From: Catalinimonas alkaloidigena | GTDB taxonomy: Bacteria > Bacteroidota > Bacteroidia > Cytophagales > Flexibacteraceae | NCBI RefSeq assembly: GCF_900100765.1 | Contig: NZ_FNFO01000001.1 | Span: 840,375-904,374 of the forward strand | Direction: 5' to 3' | DNA length: 64,000 nucleotides | Shown here: positions 34,945 through 44,928 of the stretch, in pieces | Numbering within the stretch: position 1 is the stretch's first letter | Layout of the letters: the number at the start of each line of letters is the position of its first letter | The notes under the pieces: generated by a model | The model's input: the letters and a program-made list of their open reading frames with translations, nothing else | What the model was told of the DNA's origin: nothing | The model's database searches: none | Position numbers and translations under genes: made by a program

Positions 34945-36024
34945 TTAGCGCAGACTAAGCTTGCGGAGGCGGTTGTTGTAGGTGTCGGTCACGTACAAAA
35001 CGTCGTTCCCGGCCGCGGCAATGCCTTCGGGCTGATTGAACTGTGCTTCGTCGCCCGTGCCGTCGGTAGTGCCCGGGGTGCCGTTTCCAGCCAGGGTGCT
35101 GACCGTACCGTCGGGCGTCACGCGGCGGATGCGGTGGTTGGCGAAGTCGGTGACGTAGAGCATTCCTTCCGGCGAAATGGCGATGCCGGACGGACCGTTG
35201 AACAAGGCTTCCGCACCGGTCCCATCCGCAAACCCCGCATCGCCACTGCCGGCCAGCGTCGAGACTTCCCCGTCGGGTGTGATTTTCCGGAGGCTGTGAT
35301 TTCCCCCATCGGCCACGTACAGCGTTCCGTCCTGCGCCAGGCACAGGCTGACGGGCTGGTTGAAAGTCGCGGCCTGCCCCGTACCGTCGGCGAAACCCGT
35401 CTGCCCGTTCCCGGCCAGCGTGCTGACCAGGCCATCGGACGTAATTTTCCGGATGCAATGGTTGTAGGTGTCCGCGATGTAGAGCGTGCCATCGTTGGCT
35501 ACGGCCACGTCGAAGATGAGGTTGAATTTGGCGTCGGCTACCGGCCCATCTACCCACTCGCCCTGACTCCCGTCCCCGGCAATGGTCCGCACTTCACCGG
35601 CCGGGCTGATCCGGCGCACGCGGTTGTTCAACAAATCGGCAACGTAAAGGGTCCCGTCGGCGGTGACGTCCAGGCCCATCAGGTTGTTGAAGCGGGCCGC
35701 CGCGGCCGGGCCATCGGCGAAACGCTCGGCTGCATCCCATTGTCCGGCCAGTGTACTGACGCGGCCGTCAGCGGCGATTTTGCGCACGGAATGGTTCCAG
35801 GCATCGGCCATGTAGAGTGTGCCGTCGTGTCCCACGGCGACGTCCATCGGGTGGTTGAACTGCGCGTCTGTGCCGGTACCGTCCCGATAGCCTTCTTCGC
35901 CGCCCGCCACCGTCGTGACCAGGACCGAGGCAGCGTCAGGTGTGCGAAGCGTCATGTTTTCGTCCGGCTGGCAGGCGGTTGCGCACCAGAGCAGGGCCAG
36001 CGAGGGTGCAAGTAGGTGTTTCAT
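34945..36024 (-). CDS. NHL-repeat beta-propeller lipoprotein
   Basis: 359 residues with a lipoprotein signal (LLWCATACQP, Cys18). Six NHL repeats follow, each with a core such as DGTLYMADAWNHSVRKIAAD, DGTLYVADLLNNRVRRISPA, DGTLYIADTYNHCIRKITSD and a linking STLAGNG segment; together they should close one six-bladed propeller. Such proteins are secreted or surface-attached and may act as binding scaffolds or lactonase-like enzymes, but none of the active-site residues of SMP-30-type lactonases can be assigned here. The gene forms its own unit between two terminators. Confidence 0.9.
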   Translation of the reverse strand: MKHLLAPSLALLWCATACQPDENMTLRTPDAASVLVTTVAGGEEGYRDGTGTDAQFNHPMDVAVGHDGTLYMADAWNHSVRKIAADGRVSTLAGQWDAAERFADGPAAAARFNNLMGLDVTADGTLYVADLLNNRVRRISPAGEVRTIAGDGSQGEWVDGPVADAKFNLIFDVAVANDGTLYIADTYNHCIRKITSDGLVSTLAGNGQTGFADGTGQAATFNQPVSLCLAQDGTLYVADGGNHSLRKITPDGEVSTLAGSGDAGFADGTGAEALFNGPSGIAISPEGMLYVTDFANHRIRRVTPDGTVSTLAGNGTPGTTDGTGDEAQFNQPEGIAAAGNDVLYVTDTYNNRLRKLSLR

Positions 36025-36119
36025 AGCGTAGTTGTTTGAAGACTAGTGATAAAAAGAAGGAGGAATCGACCTCTAGCACCCTTAATGCTGGCGTCGCGAA
36101 AAGATACAGCCAACGGCCA

Positions 36120-36151
36120 TAAAAAAGCCGGGCGGTAGATCCGGCCCGGCT
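36120..36151 (-). terminator. Intrinsic terminator after the permease operon
   Basis: 8-bp stem AGCCGGGC (36126-36133) / GCCCGGCT (36144-36151) with minus-strand T-run TTTTTTAT. It is 27 nt past the last permease stop and would end the PadR-permease transcript. Confidence 0.88.
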
Positions 36152-36177
36152 GTTGTTTCAGTACTGACGCCCGTGCC

Positions 36178-38879
36178 TCACTCGTCCCGCAGCGACTGCA
36201 CCGGGTTGGCCAGAGCAGCTTTGATGGCGTGGAAACTGACGGTTACCAGAGCAATGCCCAGTGCCAGCGCCCCGGTCAGGGCGAAGAGCCACCAGTGGAT
36301 TTCGGTGCGGTACGTAAAATCCTGCAACCAGCGGTCGGCGGCGTACCAGGTGAGGGGAACGGACAGCACCAACGCCAGGGCCACCAGTTTCAGAAAATCT
36401 TTCGAGAGCAACAGCACCACGTTTTGCACGGTAGCGCCAAAAACCTTGCGGATGCCCACCTCTTTTGTGCGGGCTTCGGCAGCGTAGGCGGCCAGACCAA
36501 ACAGGCCCAGGCAGGCAATGAAAATGGCCAGCGCCGACGCGGCGGTAAACACCTGCCCGAACTGCTGCTCGCTGCGGTACTGTTGGTCGAACTGCTCGTC
36601 GAGGAAAAAGTAGTCGAACGGTTCGGCAGGGAATATGTCGCCGAACTGCTGGGCGATCTGCGCCAGTTTCGCCGGCAGGTTGTGGGTCGTCATGCGCAAA
36701 GTGAAATACCCGGAACTGGGGTTGGGCAGGAAGATGATCGGGTCGATGGGTTGCCGCAGGGAAGCATGGTGGTAATCTTTGATGACGCCCTGAATTTCAT
36801 AATCCCCATCGCCCCACAGGATGCGTTGCCCCACGGCTGTCGCTGCCGGTTCGAATCCGAGTGCCTGGGCCGCTTTTTCGTTCAGAATCAGGTGGTTGCC
36901 CTGCCAGCCGCGTTGTACCATCTCAGGCGTGAAGGGCTGGCCCGCCGCGAGCGTAATGCCGTACGTGTCGAAATAATTACCGTCGACGATCGCCATGGCG
37001 TAGCTTTTCTTTTCGTCGCCGGGTGCCGGATGCAGGGACGTAAACCCGGCGGCAAAGAAATTGTAGCCACCGCTGGGCACGCTGTGGGAGGCACTGTATT
37101 GTTCAACAAAGGGAAGCCGATCCAGCGCTTCCTTGAAGACTTGCACGCGCTCGCCCTGATCGTCGCTGGTGATCGATGGCCCCTGCACCACCAGCAGCTG
37201 TTCCAGGTTCATGCCCAGATCCTGCGTCTGCATGTAGTCCAATTGTCGGTAGAGCACAGCCGTACCGATGATCAGGCAGCAGGAAACCACGAACTGAAAC
37301 ACGACCAGCCCTTTGCGCAGCAGCAGACTGCCCACCGTACCTTTGAGCGTACCGCGCAGGACCCGCACCGGCTGAAACGAACTGGCACCCCGGCCACGTA
37401 GCCGCCCGCCATCAGGGTACTACTGCCGATCATCAGGAGCGTGCCCGCCCAGAACCAGCCCTGGTTGAGGACCCGAAGCGAAAGTGGCTGTCCCGTGAAG
37501 GCGTTGAATGCGCCCTGGCCCGCTTGTACCGCCCCGAACGCCAGCACGGCCGCCCCGCTGGTCAGCAGAAGGGTTTCCAGCAGATATTGCCCGACAAGCT
37601 GCCCTCGCTGCGCTCCGATGGCCTTGCGAATGCCCACTTCCCGCGCCCGCCGCAGCGCCTGAGCGGTCGACAGGTTGATGTAATTGACCCAGGCGATGAG
37701 CAGGATCAGCAGCGCCACGCCGAGCAGAAATACCACCAGCGCCAGGTTGCCGAACGTCGGCAGGGCGTAGTCGAACGAAGGCGCCAGGTGAATCTGGGTA
37801 AACGGTTGTAGTACCATACGGATTTCGTCTTGCGGGCGAATCCGTTCCCGGAACGAGACAAATTCCTTTTCCAGCGTGGCGGGATTGGCCTCCGGCTGCA
37901 ACAGAAGGTACGTGTGGAGGAAGCCATTGTCCCAGTTGTTGGGTTCGGCCCAGTCGTTCCCGTTCCGATTGGCCGGGTTATACAGCGTCTGGAGCGAAAA
38001 GAGCATGTCCAGCTGCAGGTCCGACGTGGCGGGCATGTCTTCAAACACGCCGGTCACCGTATAGTCGGTATTGCCGAACTGGTTATGGACGGTCAGGATC
38101 TGACCGATCGGGTTGGTTTCGCCAAAATACTTGGTGGCTTCTGAGGCCGATAGCGCCAGCGCATTCGGGGCGGCGAGTGAGGCCTGTCCTGCCACAAGTG
38201 GAAAAGAGAATACTTCCAGGAAGTTGCCGTCGACATACGCCGCACGTTCCTCGCGAAACGATTTAAGGGCGGCCTCCGTGCGGGCGGGTGGGGCGTCGGA
38301 CCGGGGCGCGGTGTAAGTCACGACCCCGCCGGAAATCCCCTCTGCGACGCGTACGCTGGATGCGATGCCGGAGAGATTTTCCTGCAAGCCAGGCCCTACA
38401 CCGGGAGGAATGTGGAAGTCGGGCTCATTGGTAGGCGACGCCAACAGGACGCGGTACAGCCGGTCGCGGTTCGCGTGAAACCGGTTAGCGCTCCATTCGA
38501 AGGCGACGTATTCCAGAATCAGGAGGAACGCGGCCAACCCCAGGGCCAGCCCCAGCACATTGAGCAGCGTGAAGCCTTTGCGGCGTTGCAGGTGCCGGAA
38601 GGCCACCAAAAGGTAGTTGCGGATCATATCGAACATCAAGGGTAAAGAGGTGGAAGACTGGTTAGGGATCGGGCGGCGGCGTTTGAGCGCAGAGGGTCGC
38701 AGGAATTTGAGGACGTGCCACCAGTAGCGCTGCCGCGCCTTGCGCCGTCCGTAGCGCACTTCCCAGGTGCCATACAGCTCGTGCAGATCGCCCAGCACCT
38801 CTTCCCGCAGGTCCGGGGCACAAAAGCGTTCCAGCAGACGATCCGCCCCGCGGGGCGGCAAAAAATCAGGCTGTTTCAT
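36178..38879 (-). pseudogene. FtsX/MacB-type permease with prefix domain, frameshifted
   Basis: Two adjoining frames together encode one permease of the same design as its neighbours. The N-terminal part (38879 down to about 37390) starts MKQPDFLPPRGADRLLERFC, the permease prefix domain, and runs through the first core domain and the NLSTAQALRRAREVGIRKAI block to STLMAGGYVAG. After that its reading becomes nonsense. The C-terminal part (37380 to 36178) continues SSFQPVRVLRGTLKGTVGSL through the second half to NPVQSLRDE. A loss of one base, most simply in the C-tract at 37388-37391, accounts for the break; five bases there would restore a product of about 900 residues. It may be a true pseudogene, a reversible change, or a sequencing error. 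It is last in the PadR-permease cluster. Confidence 0.88.
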
Positions 38880-38977
38880 AGGAATCCATTTTGTGCGCCC
38901 TCTATGCTGCGCATGTATGCACTTATTTTATGTATGCAGTGATACTCATATTCTTCTGTCCTCCGCCCCAAACACCC

Positions 38978-39178
38978 CGCTTCTTTATGCAATGATTCTG
39001 TAATTCAATCATTCTGTCATTGCTCCCTCCTCAGCCGACCGACGGCCGCTTGCGTTCGCATTCAAGCCTTGGCGGCCCCTCCTGGGCGGCCCCGCCGTCG
39101 GACGTCATTAGTATGTCTTTCTCCTCACGCTCCGCGCCAAACGCCCCGCTCCCTGCACATTCACTGATTCATTCATTA
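38978..39178 (+). repeat. Composite intergenic repeat, copy C
   Basis: Begins with the 38-nt block also found at 44681-44718 (one mismatch), continues to the palindromic core CAGCCGACCGACGGCC ... GCCGTCGGACGTCA (39032-39107, with an enlarged loop), and ends in an ATTCA-rich tail abutting the stop of the permease at 39182. It fills most of the 302-nt gap. Confidence 0.78.
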
Positions 39179-39181
39179 CCC

Positions 39182-41590
39182 CTATTCGCTCCGCAGCGTC
39201 CGCACGGGGTTGGCCAGCGAAGCTTTGATGGCCTGATAGCTGACGGTCAGTCCGGCGATCAGAAAGGCCAGGAAACCCGCCAGCGCGAAGACCCACCAAC
39301 TGAGGTCGGTGCGGTAGGCAAAATCCTCGAGCCAGCGTTGCATTACGTACCACGCCAGCGGGGCGGAGACCACAAACGCAATCAAGACGAGTTTCAGGAA
39401 GTCCTTCGACAACAGGAGGGTAATGGCGCTGATCGAAGCACCCAGCACTTTGCGGATGCCGATTTCGCGCGTCCGCTGTTCGGCGGTGAAGGTGGCCAGA
39501 CCGAACAACCCGAGGCAGGCGATAAACACGGCCAGCCCGGCCAGAATCCCGATCACCTGACTCACCTGCCGGTCCGACTGATACAGATGGGAAAAATGTT
39601 CGTCCAGGAACGAGTAGGAGAAGGGAAGGTCCGGCACCAGACTGGCCCAGGTGGCTTCCGCGTGTTGAATCGCGTCCTGTGCCTGTGCGGCATCCACGCG
39701 CATCGAGAGTTCGCTGAAACCGTATTCCGTGCGGTAGTGGATCGTGAGGGTCTCGATTTTGTGGTGCAGCGAGTTGAAGTTGAAATCCTTCGCCACCCCG
39801 ATGATCGTCCCCAGCGTATCTTCCCACCCGAAGCCGTACTGGCGACCAATCAGGGATTCGACGGGCGCTTCCGGCAGATCCTGCAACAGTTCCTTCGCCA
39901 TCGATTCGTTCACGATGTAGGCATGTCCCTTGTCGGACGGAATGGCTTCGGAGAAATTCCGCCCCGCCACGAGTTCGATCTGGTACAGCGACAGGTAATC
40001 GGGATCGACCACCACCTGCGAAGTGACAATCTCCCGGGTCTCTTTTTCGCCGACAAACTTTACGCCCGTCTGGTGGAGGTTGTTGCCGAGGCGCTGGTTG
40101 GAGGCCGTGACCTCCGTGATGGCCGGGTGGCGCAGCAGTTCCTGTTTCAGCACGTCGTACTTCTGGTTGGCGACACGGCTGAGGGGCAGGATCACCACCT
40201 GTTCGCGGTTGAAGCCGATGTTGCGTTCCTGCATGAAGCGTAACTGCCGGGCGGCCAGCCCCGTCCCGATGATCAGAAAAATGGCCGTGGCAAACTGGCC
40301 GACGACCAGCACGTTGCGTAGTGTTACTTTTTTGCCCGGCGTAAACGACGTGCCCTTCAGCACTTTGACCGGATGGAAGCCGGAGAGGAACGCGGCCGGA
40401 TAGAGGCCCGCTAACACACCGACCAGAAGCGCCGCGCCGAGTAGCACCAGCAGCAGGGCCGGACGGCTGAAGAGCGGTAGGCTGAGCGAACGTTCGCTGA
40501 GTTGGTTGACAAAGGGCAGCGTCAGCTTCACCACCAGCACGGCCAGCACCAGCGCGGCCAGGGCCAGCAGAATGGATTCGCTGAGAAATTGCCGGGCAAT
40601 CTGCGTGCGGTACGCCCCGATGGCCTTGCGGATGCCCACTTCCTTGGCGCGCGTGGCCGAACGGGCCGTCGACAGGTTCATGAAATTGATGCAGGCGATC
40701 ACCAGGACGAACAACGCCAGGATGGAAAATACATAGGTGTAACTCCGGTCGAATTTCTGGGCGTTGTGGTAGTCGTGCGTAATGTCGGTCGAGCCGCCGT
40801 GCACGTCGCGGAGGGGTTGTAGGAACAGCGTGTAGCCTTTGGCCCGCTCTTCGCCCATGTGTTGCACCAGAAAGGCGTCGAACTTGGCTTCCAGATCGGC
40901 TACGTCGGTATTTTCGGTCAGTTCCAGGTACGTGTTCACCCAGTTGCCGCCCCAGTTTTCCATCCAGTCGGGTTGAGCGATGGTGGTGACCGAGAAAAGC
41001 CCGTCGAATTGCAGGTGCGAATGGGCCGGAACGTTCTTGAGTACGCCCGTCACGGTGAAGGTCGTGGTGTCGTTGCCGTAGCGGACCACCGTTTGCCCGA
41101 GCGGATCGGCCCCACCGAACAGTTTCTGCGCACTTTCCTCCGTCAGCACCACGCTGGACGGGCGTTGCAGGGCCGTCGCCCGATCGCCGGAAATAAGTTC
41201 GAAGTCGAAAAGCTGCAGGAAGGTGGTGTCGACCCAGAACGTTTGCGGGAGGTAAATCCGCTGGTCTTCATACTGAAGCGGAACTTCTCCGTTGGAAAAA
41301 ATGCGGGCGTAGTGCTGGATTTCCGGGAACTCGGCCTGGAGCGTCGGGCCCATCGGGAACATCGACAGGGCCACGTTCTGCGGCGCAACCATCCCTTCCC
41401 ATTGCTGCACCTCGCAGAGGCGGTAGAGGTTCTTCTCATGAAACCGGTCGAAGCTCAGTTCGTGGGTCACAAACAAGGTCATCAGCAGACACGCGGCCAT
41501 GCCGATGGCCAATCCGACGACGTTGATGCCGGTGAAAAAGCGGTGTTTCACCAGGTTCCGCAGGGCGACGAGAAAGTAGTTCTTAAGCAT
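39182..41590 (-). CDS. FtsX/MacB-type ABC transporter permease
   Basis: 802 residues from ATG 41590 (MLKNYFLVALRNLVKHRFFT). The open frame extends to 41764 but the extra residues are low in family-like features and cross repeat-rich DNA. The first transmembrane helix (NVVGLAIGMAACLLMTLFV), a periplasmic core with FWVDTTFLQLFDFELISGD, the first FtsX block (MNLSTARSATRAKEVGIRKA) and a second core and FtsX block (TAEQRTREIGIRKVLGASIS) are all intact. It ends NPVRTLRSE. It has no prefix domain, unlike the permeases on either side. It is the third gene of the PadR cluster. An ATPase is required but not encoded nearby. Confidence 0.93.
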   Translation of the reverse strand: MLKNYFLVALRNLVKHRFFTGINVVGLAIGMAACLLMTLFVTHELSFDRFHEKNLYRLCEVQQWEGMVAPQNVALSMFPMGPTLQAEFPEIQHYARIFSNGEVPLQYEDQRIYLPQTFWVDTTFLQLFDFELISGDRATALQRPSSVVLTEESAQKLFGGADPLGQTVVRYGNDTTTFTVTGVLKNVPAHSHLQFDGLFSVTTIAQPDWMENWGGNWVNTYLELTENTDVADLEAKFDAFLVQHMGEERAKGYTLFLQPLRDVHGGSTDITHDYHNAQKFDRSYTYVFSILALFVLVIACINFMNLSTARSATRAKEVGIRKAIGAYRTQIARQFLSESILLALAALVLAVLVVKLTLPFVNQLSERSLSLPLFSRPALLLVLLGAALLVGVLAGLYPAAFLSGFHPVKVLKGTSFTPGKKVTLRNVLVVGQFATAIFLIIGTGLAARQLRFMQERNIGFNREQVVILPLSRVANQKYDVLKQELLRHPAITEVTASNQRLGNNLHQTGVKFVGEKETREIVTSQVVVDPDYLSLYQIELVAGRNFSEAIPSDKGHAYIVNESMAKELLQDLPEAPVESLIGRQYGFGWEDTLGTIIGVAKDFNFNSLHHKIETLTIHYRTEYGFSELSMRVDAAQAQDAIQHAEATWASLVPDLPFSYSFLDEHFSHLYQSDRQVSQVIGILAGLAVFIACLGLFGLATFTAEQRTREIGIRKVLGASISAITLLLSKDFLKLVLIAFVVSAPLAWYVMQRWLEDFAYRTDLSWWVFALAGFLAFLIAGLTVSYQAIKASLANPVRTLRSE

Positions 41591-41830
41591 GGTATTCGAG
41601 TGTTCAGTGGGCAGTAGGTAATGTGTGAAATAGCAATTGAGAGAATGAGTGAATGCGGGTGCAATACGAAGTGGACGGTTGGCAGTTTGCAGTTGATCTG
41701 TTTTGAAATAAGTCCGTGAAACGTAATCCAAGGTACTTCGGATGAAGACCACCGAATGAGCCAAACGTTACAGCCCCATCCCTCTTTTCTTTTCACTCTC
41801 CGCGCCAAACGCCCCGCTACCCGTGCATAC

Positions 41831-41974
41831 CATTCAATAATTCTGTGATTTAATTATCCTATCATTTATCAGCCCTCAGCCAACCGACGGCCGCTTTTTT
41901 CCGCCTTCGAGCAGCCGTCGGACGTCATCCCGCGCTACTCACGCATTCTCTCATTCAGTAATTCACTCATTTCT
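41831..41974 (+). repeat. Composite intergenic repeat, copy D
   Basis: Core 41877-41927: CAGCCAACCGACGGCCGC, T-run, CCGCCTTCGAGCAGCCGTC, GGACGTCA. The tail 41944-41974 is identical over 31 nt to 44895-44925 of copy E. The rest of the 398-nt gap between the two permease genes shows no gene. Confidence 0.82.
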
Positions 41975-41988
41975 TTGCGCCCTGCGCT

Positions 41989-44643
41989 TTACTCGCTTTT
42001 CAACGTGTTTACTGGATTTTGCCGCGCCGCCCGCAGGGTTTGGGAGCCGATGGTCAAGAGGCCCAGCACCAGCAGCACGAGCGATCCCAGGAACACCGTG
42101 CCCGGCCCAAACTCCACGCGGTTCGGAAAGCTTTGTAGCCAGAGGTTGTTCAGGAAATAGCTGAGCGGTGCGCCGATCAGGACCGAAAGGGCCAGAATGG
42201 CGAGAAAGCCTTTGGAGAGCAGCAGCGCCAGCCGGAAACTTTCCGCGCCCAGCACCTTGCGGATGCCGATCTCTTTGGTGCGGCGTTCGGTCGTGTAGAG
42301 GGCCATGCCCAGCAACCCCAGGCAGGCAATCGTGATCGCCAGGAACGCGAGGAACCCCACGATCCGAACCACATCGAGCACGGCCTGATGCGTGTCGGCC
42401 AGTTGCTGATCGTAGAATTCGTACTGGAACGGGTGCAGCGGATCGACCTTTTTCCAGGCCGTTTCCAGTTCCGCCAGCGTACCCGTCAGGTCCGGCGAGG
42501 CAAGTTTCACTTGGGCGTATCGGAACCGGTCAGGCTGGTTGCACAGAAACATCGGCCGCGTCTCTTTGGCGCGTTGACTGATGGGCAGATCCACCCGAAA
42601 GTCGGCCACCACGCCGATCACTTCCAAGTCCTGGTCGCTCCACTCGTTGTCGAGCGTCAGGCCCAGCATCTCTTCGGGACGCGCGAAGCCGAAGGCCCGG
42701 ACGGCCGCTTCGTTCACCACGATGAACCGCTCCGAAGAAGGTCCGGTGGGAGGGAGGTTTCGACCGGCGATCAGGGCAATGCCCAGGTTCTCCGTAAAGT
42801 GCTCGTCGGTCGGCAGCGAAATCAGGTACGTGTAGTCGTCGTCGCTGTCCGCCTTGCGCAGCGAAGCGCCGTTGTTGGTGCCGGTCGCGGGGATGTATTC
42901 GGAGGCAGACAATTGTGCGATGCCCGGCACGGCTCCGAGTTGCGCCGCGACCCGCGGGTACTCGTTCCCCTGCAACGGAACGTTGACGATCTGTTCCGAC
43001 GCGAAGCCGTAGTCGAACGCCATGTAGTAACGGAACTGGTTGTAGATCAGTAGTGAGGCGACGATGAAGAGCAGCGAAACCACAAACTGCGAAACGCTCA
43101 CCACCTTGCGCAACCCGAGCTTGCCGGGGCGGTCGCCTTCGTGTTGCTTCAGGACTTTGATGGGACGGTAGGCGGAGAGTCGCAGCGCCGGATAGACCCC
43201 GGCAAAGACCCCGATCAGAAGGGCAAACCCGACGAACAAGACGTAGACCGGGACGTTTTCCCGCAGGTCGAAATTCAGGAACTGGTTCACCCACAGGTTC
43301 ATGAAGGCGGATTTGAGAAACACGAGCAGAAGTACCGCCAGCACCAAGGCCAGCAATGCCGTCAGGATCGATTCACTCAAAAACTGGTAGACGAGGTCCA
43401 GCCGCCGCGCGCCCGTTACCTTCCGGACACCGATTTCCTTCGTCCGCGTTAGCGCCCGGGCTACCGACAGGTTGGTGTAGTTGAGGCACGCCAGCAGCAT
43501 GATCACCCCCGCCAGCCCACCTAGGACGTAGTACGCGACCAGCGGCAGGCTTACGGGAGAATTTCCGAGGGCAGGCCCCGGCGTAATGGCCAGCAGCGGC
43601 TGAACGGCCAACTGAAATCCTTCCCGGTCTTTTAGGTCGGCGTACTGTCGTGCGGCCAGCGCGTGCAGCGCGGTTTCCATTTCGTCCTGCCGCCGGTCCG
43701 GGTACAGTAGCGCGTACGTAGCACACTGGAAGTAATTCGCCCAGTCCTGGGTCAGATCGGTGCGGTAGTCCCGTGCATAGAGCGTCGGTAGTGTAGCCGC
43801 CGACAACAGCACGTCGAATTTCAGGTGGGATTTGTAGGCCCCATCGTCGATGATGCCCGTGATCGTGAACGGCCCCCAGGCGAAACCGGCGTGCCCGAGG
43901 CTATCGCCCAGGAAGTCTACGGACTTGCCCAGCGGGTCTTCGTGCGGAAACAGTTGCTCCGCCAGCGTGCGGGTGATGACCAGCGCGTTCGGTTCCGTCA
44001 GGGCTGATTGCGGGCTGCCTTCCGCGAGCGGAAAGCTAAACACCTCGAAAAAGGCGGTATCGGCAAAATAACCCTTCAGTTGCACCAGCCGCTGGTTATA
44101 GATCAGATCGCCTTCGACACCGGGCGTCAGCAGCGTGGCCGTCTCCACCATCGGGAAGGTATGAGCCAGCGCGTCCGCCACCGGGGCCGGGGTCGTCGCG
44201 TAAGGGGCCCGCGTATCGGGCGGGTCTGAAATGATGCGGTAAATCCGGTCGCTTTGGGTATGGAACCGGTCGTAGCTTTTCTGGTCGGCCAGCATGAGGA
44301 TGATCAGCAGGCAAACCGACGTGGCCGTGGCCAATCCGAACACGTTGATGAACGAAAAGGCTTTGTATTTCAGTAGATTACGAAGGCCGACTTTGAGGTA
44401 GTTTTTGAACATAACGGCTGAGTTGGAGAAGCGGGAAGTGTGATTTTTTCGGAAAGCAAAGCGGACGGAAAACCGGAGGGTCTGTTGCCAGTAGCGCCAG
44501 CGGGCCTTGCGCCATCCGTAGCGCCTTTCCCACGTGCCGTAGAGTTCGTGCAGATCGCCCAACACCTCTTCCGCGTCCGGTGCACCAAAACGTTCCAGCA
44601 AACGATCCGCCCCATGCGGCGGCAAAGCATCCCGCTGTTTCAT
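41989..44643 (-). CDS. FtsX/MacB-type permease with N-terminal prefix domain
   Basis: 884 residues. The first about 70 residues form the permease prefix domain (LPPHGADRLLERFGAPDAEE, VLGDLHELYGTWERRYGWRK), rich in Arg and Trp and cytoplasmic. The permease proper starts near MFKNYLKVGLRNLLKYKAFS and has two core domains and two FtsX blocks (NLSVARALTRTKEIGVRKVT and TTERRTKEIGIRKVLGAESF). It ends NPVNTLKSE. Such prefix-domain permeases are typically found beside PadR regulators, as here. The prefix is nearly the same as in the frameshifted copy at 38.8 kb, so those two are closest relatives. The substrate is unknown. Confidence 0.93.
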   Translation of the reverse strand: MKQRDALPPHGADRLLERFGAPDAEEVLGDLHELYGTWERRYGWRKARWRYWQQTLRFSVRFAFRKNHTSRFSNSAVMFKNYLKVGLRNLLKYKAFSFINVFGLATATSVCLLIILMLADQKSYDRFHTQSDRIYRIISDPPDTRAPYATTPAPVADALAHTFPMVETATLLTPGVEGDLIYNQRLVQLKGYFADTAFFEVFSFPLAEGSPQSALTEPNALVITRTLAEQLFPHEDPLGKSVDFLGDSLGHAGFAWGPFTITGIIDDGAYKSHLKFDVLLSAATLPTLYARDYRTDLTQDWANYFQCATYALLYPDRRQDEMETALHALAARQYADLKDREGFQLAVQPLLAITPGPALGNSPVSLPLVAYYVLGGLAGVIMLLACLNYTNLSVARALTRTKEIGVRKVTGARRLDLVYQFLSESILTALLALVLAVLLLVFLKSAFMNLWVNQFLNFDLRENVPVYVLFVGFALLIGVFAGVYPALRLSAYRPIKVLKQHEGDRPGKLGLRKVVSVSQFVVSLLFIVASLLIYNQFRYYMAFDYGFASEQIVNVPLQGNEYPRVAAQLGAVPGIAQLSASEYIPATGTNNGASLRKADSDDDYTYLISLPTDEHFTENLGIALIAGRNLPPTGPSSERFIVVNEAAVRAFGFARPEEMLGLTLDNEWSDQDLEVIGVVADFRVDLPISQRAKETRPMFLCNQPDRFRYAQVKLASPDLTGTLAELETAWKKVDPLHPFQYEFYDQQLADTHQAVLDVVRIVGFLAFLAITIACLGLLGMALYTTERRTKEIGIRKVLGAESFRLALLLSKGFLAILALSVLIGAPLSYFLNNLWLQSFPNRVEFGPGTVFLGSLVLLVLGLLTIGSQTLRAARQNPVNTLKSE

Positions 44644-44680
44644 CGTGTTATCAAGTTCATGCGCTCATACCAAACGCCCT

Positions 44681-44925
44681 CGCTTCTTTATTCAATGATT
44701 CTGTAATTCAATCATTCTATTAGTTCTTCTGACGCTCTGCGCTCAGCGCTATGCCCTATGCACATTCCATTTCTCAGCCCTCAGCCGACCGACGGCCGCT
44801 TTTGTCTACCTTCGAGCCGTCGGACGTTATCCCACGCTCTGCCCCATGCCCTTTGCGCTATGCCCTCTGCGCCAAGCGCCCTGCACTACTCACTCATTCT
44901 CTCATTCAGTAATTCACTCATTTCT
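44681..44925 (+). repeat. Composite intergenic repeat, copy E
   Basis: Starts with the 38-nt block shared with copy C, core 44780-44830 (CAGCCGACCGACGGCCGC, TTTTG loop, CCTTCGAGCC, GTCGGACGTTA), then GC-rich TGCCC repeats and the 31-nt ATTCA-rich tail shared with copy D. It fills the gap between PadR and the first permease. Confidence 0.82.
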
Positions 44926-44928
44926 CCG

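Noticed and set aside
38978..44925. CRISPR-like array among the repeats of the permease region
   Set aside because: Copies are kilobases apart, composite and unequal in length, with no regular spacers and no cas genes.
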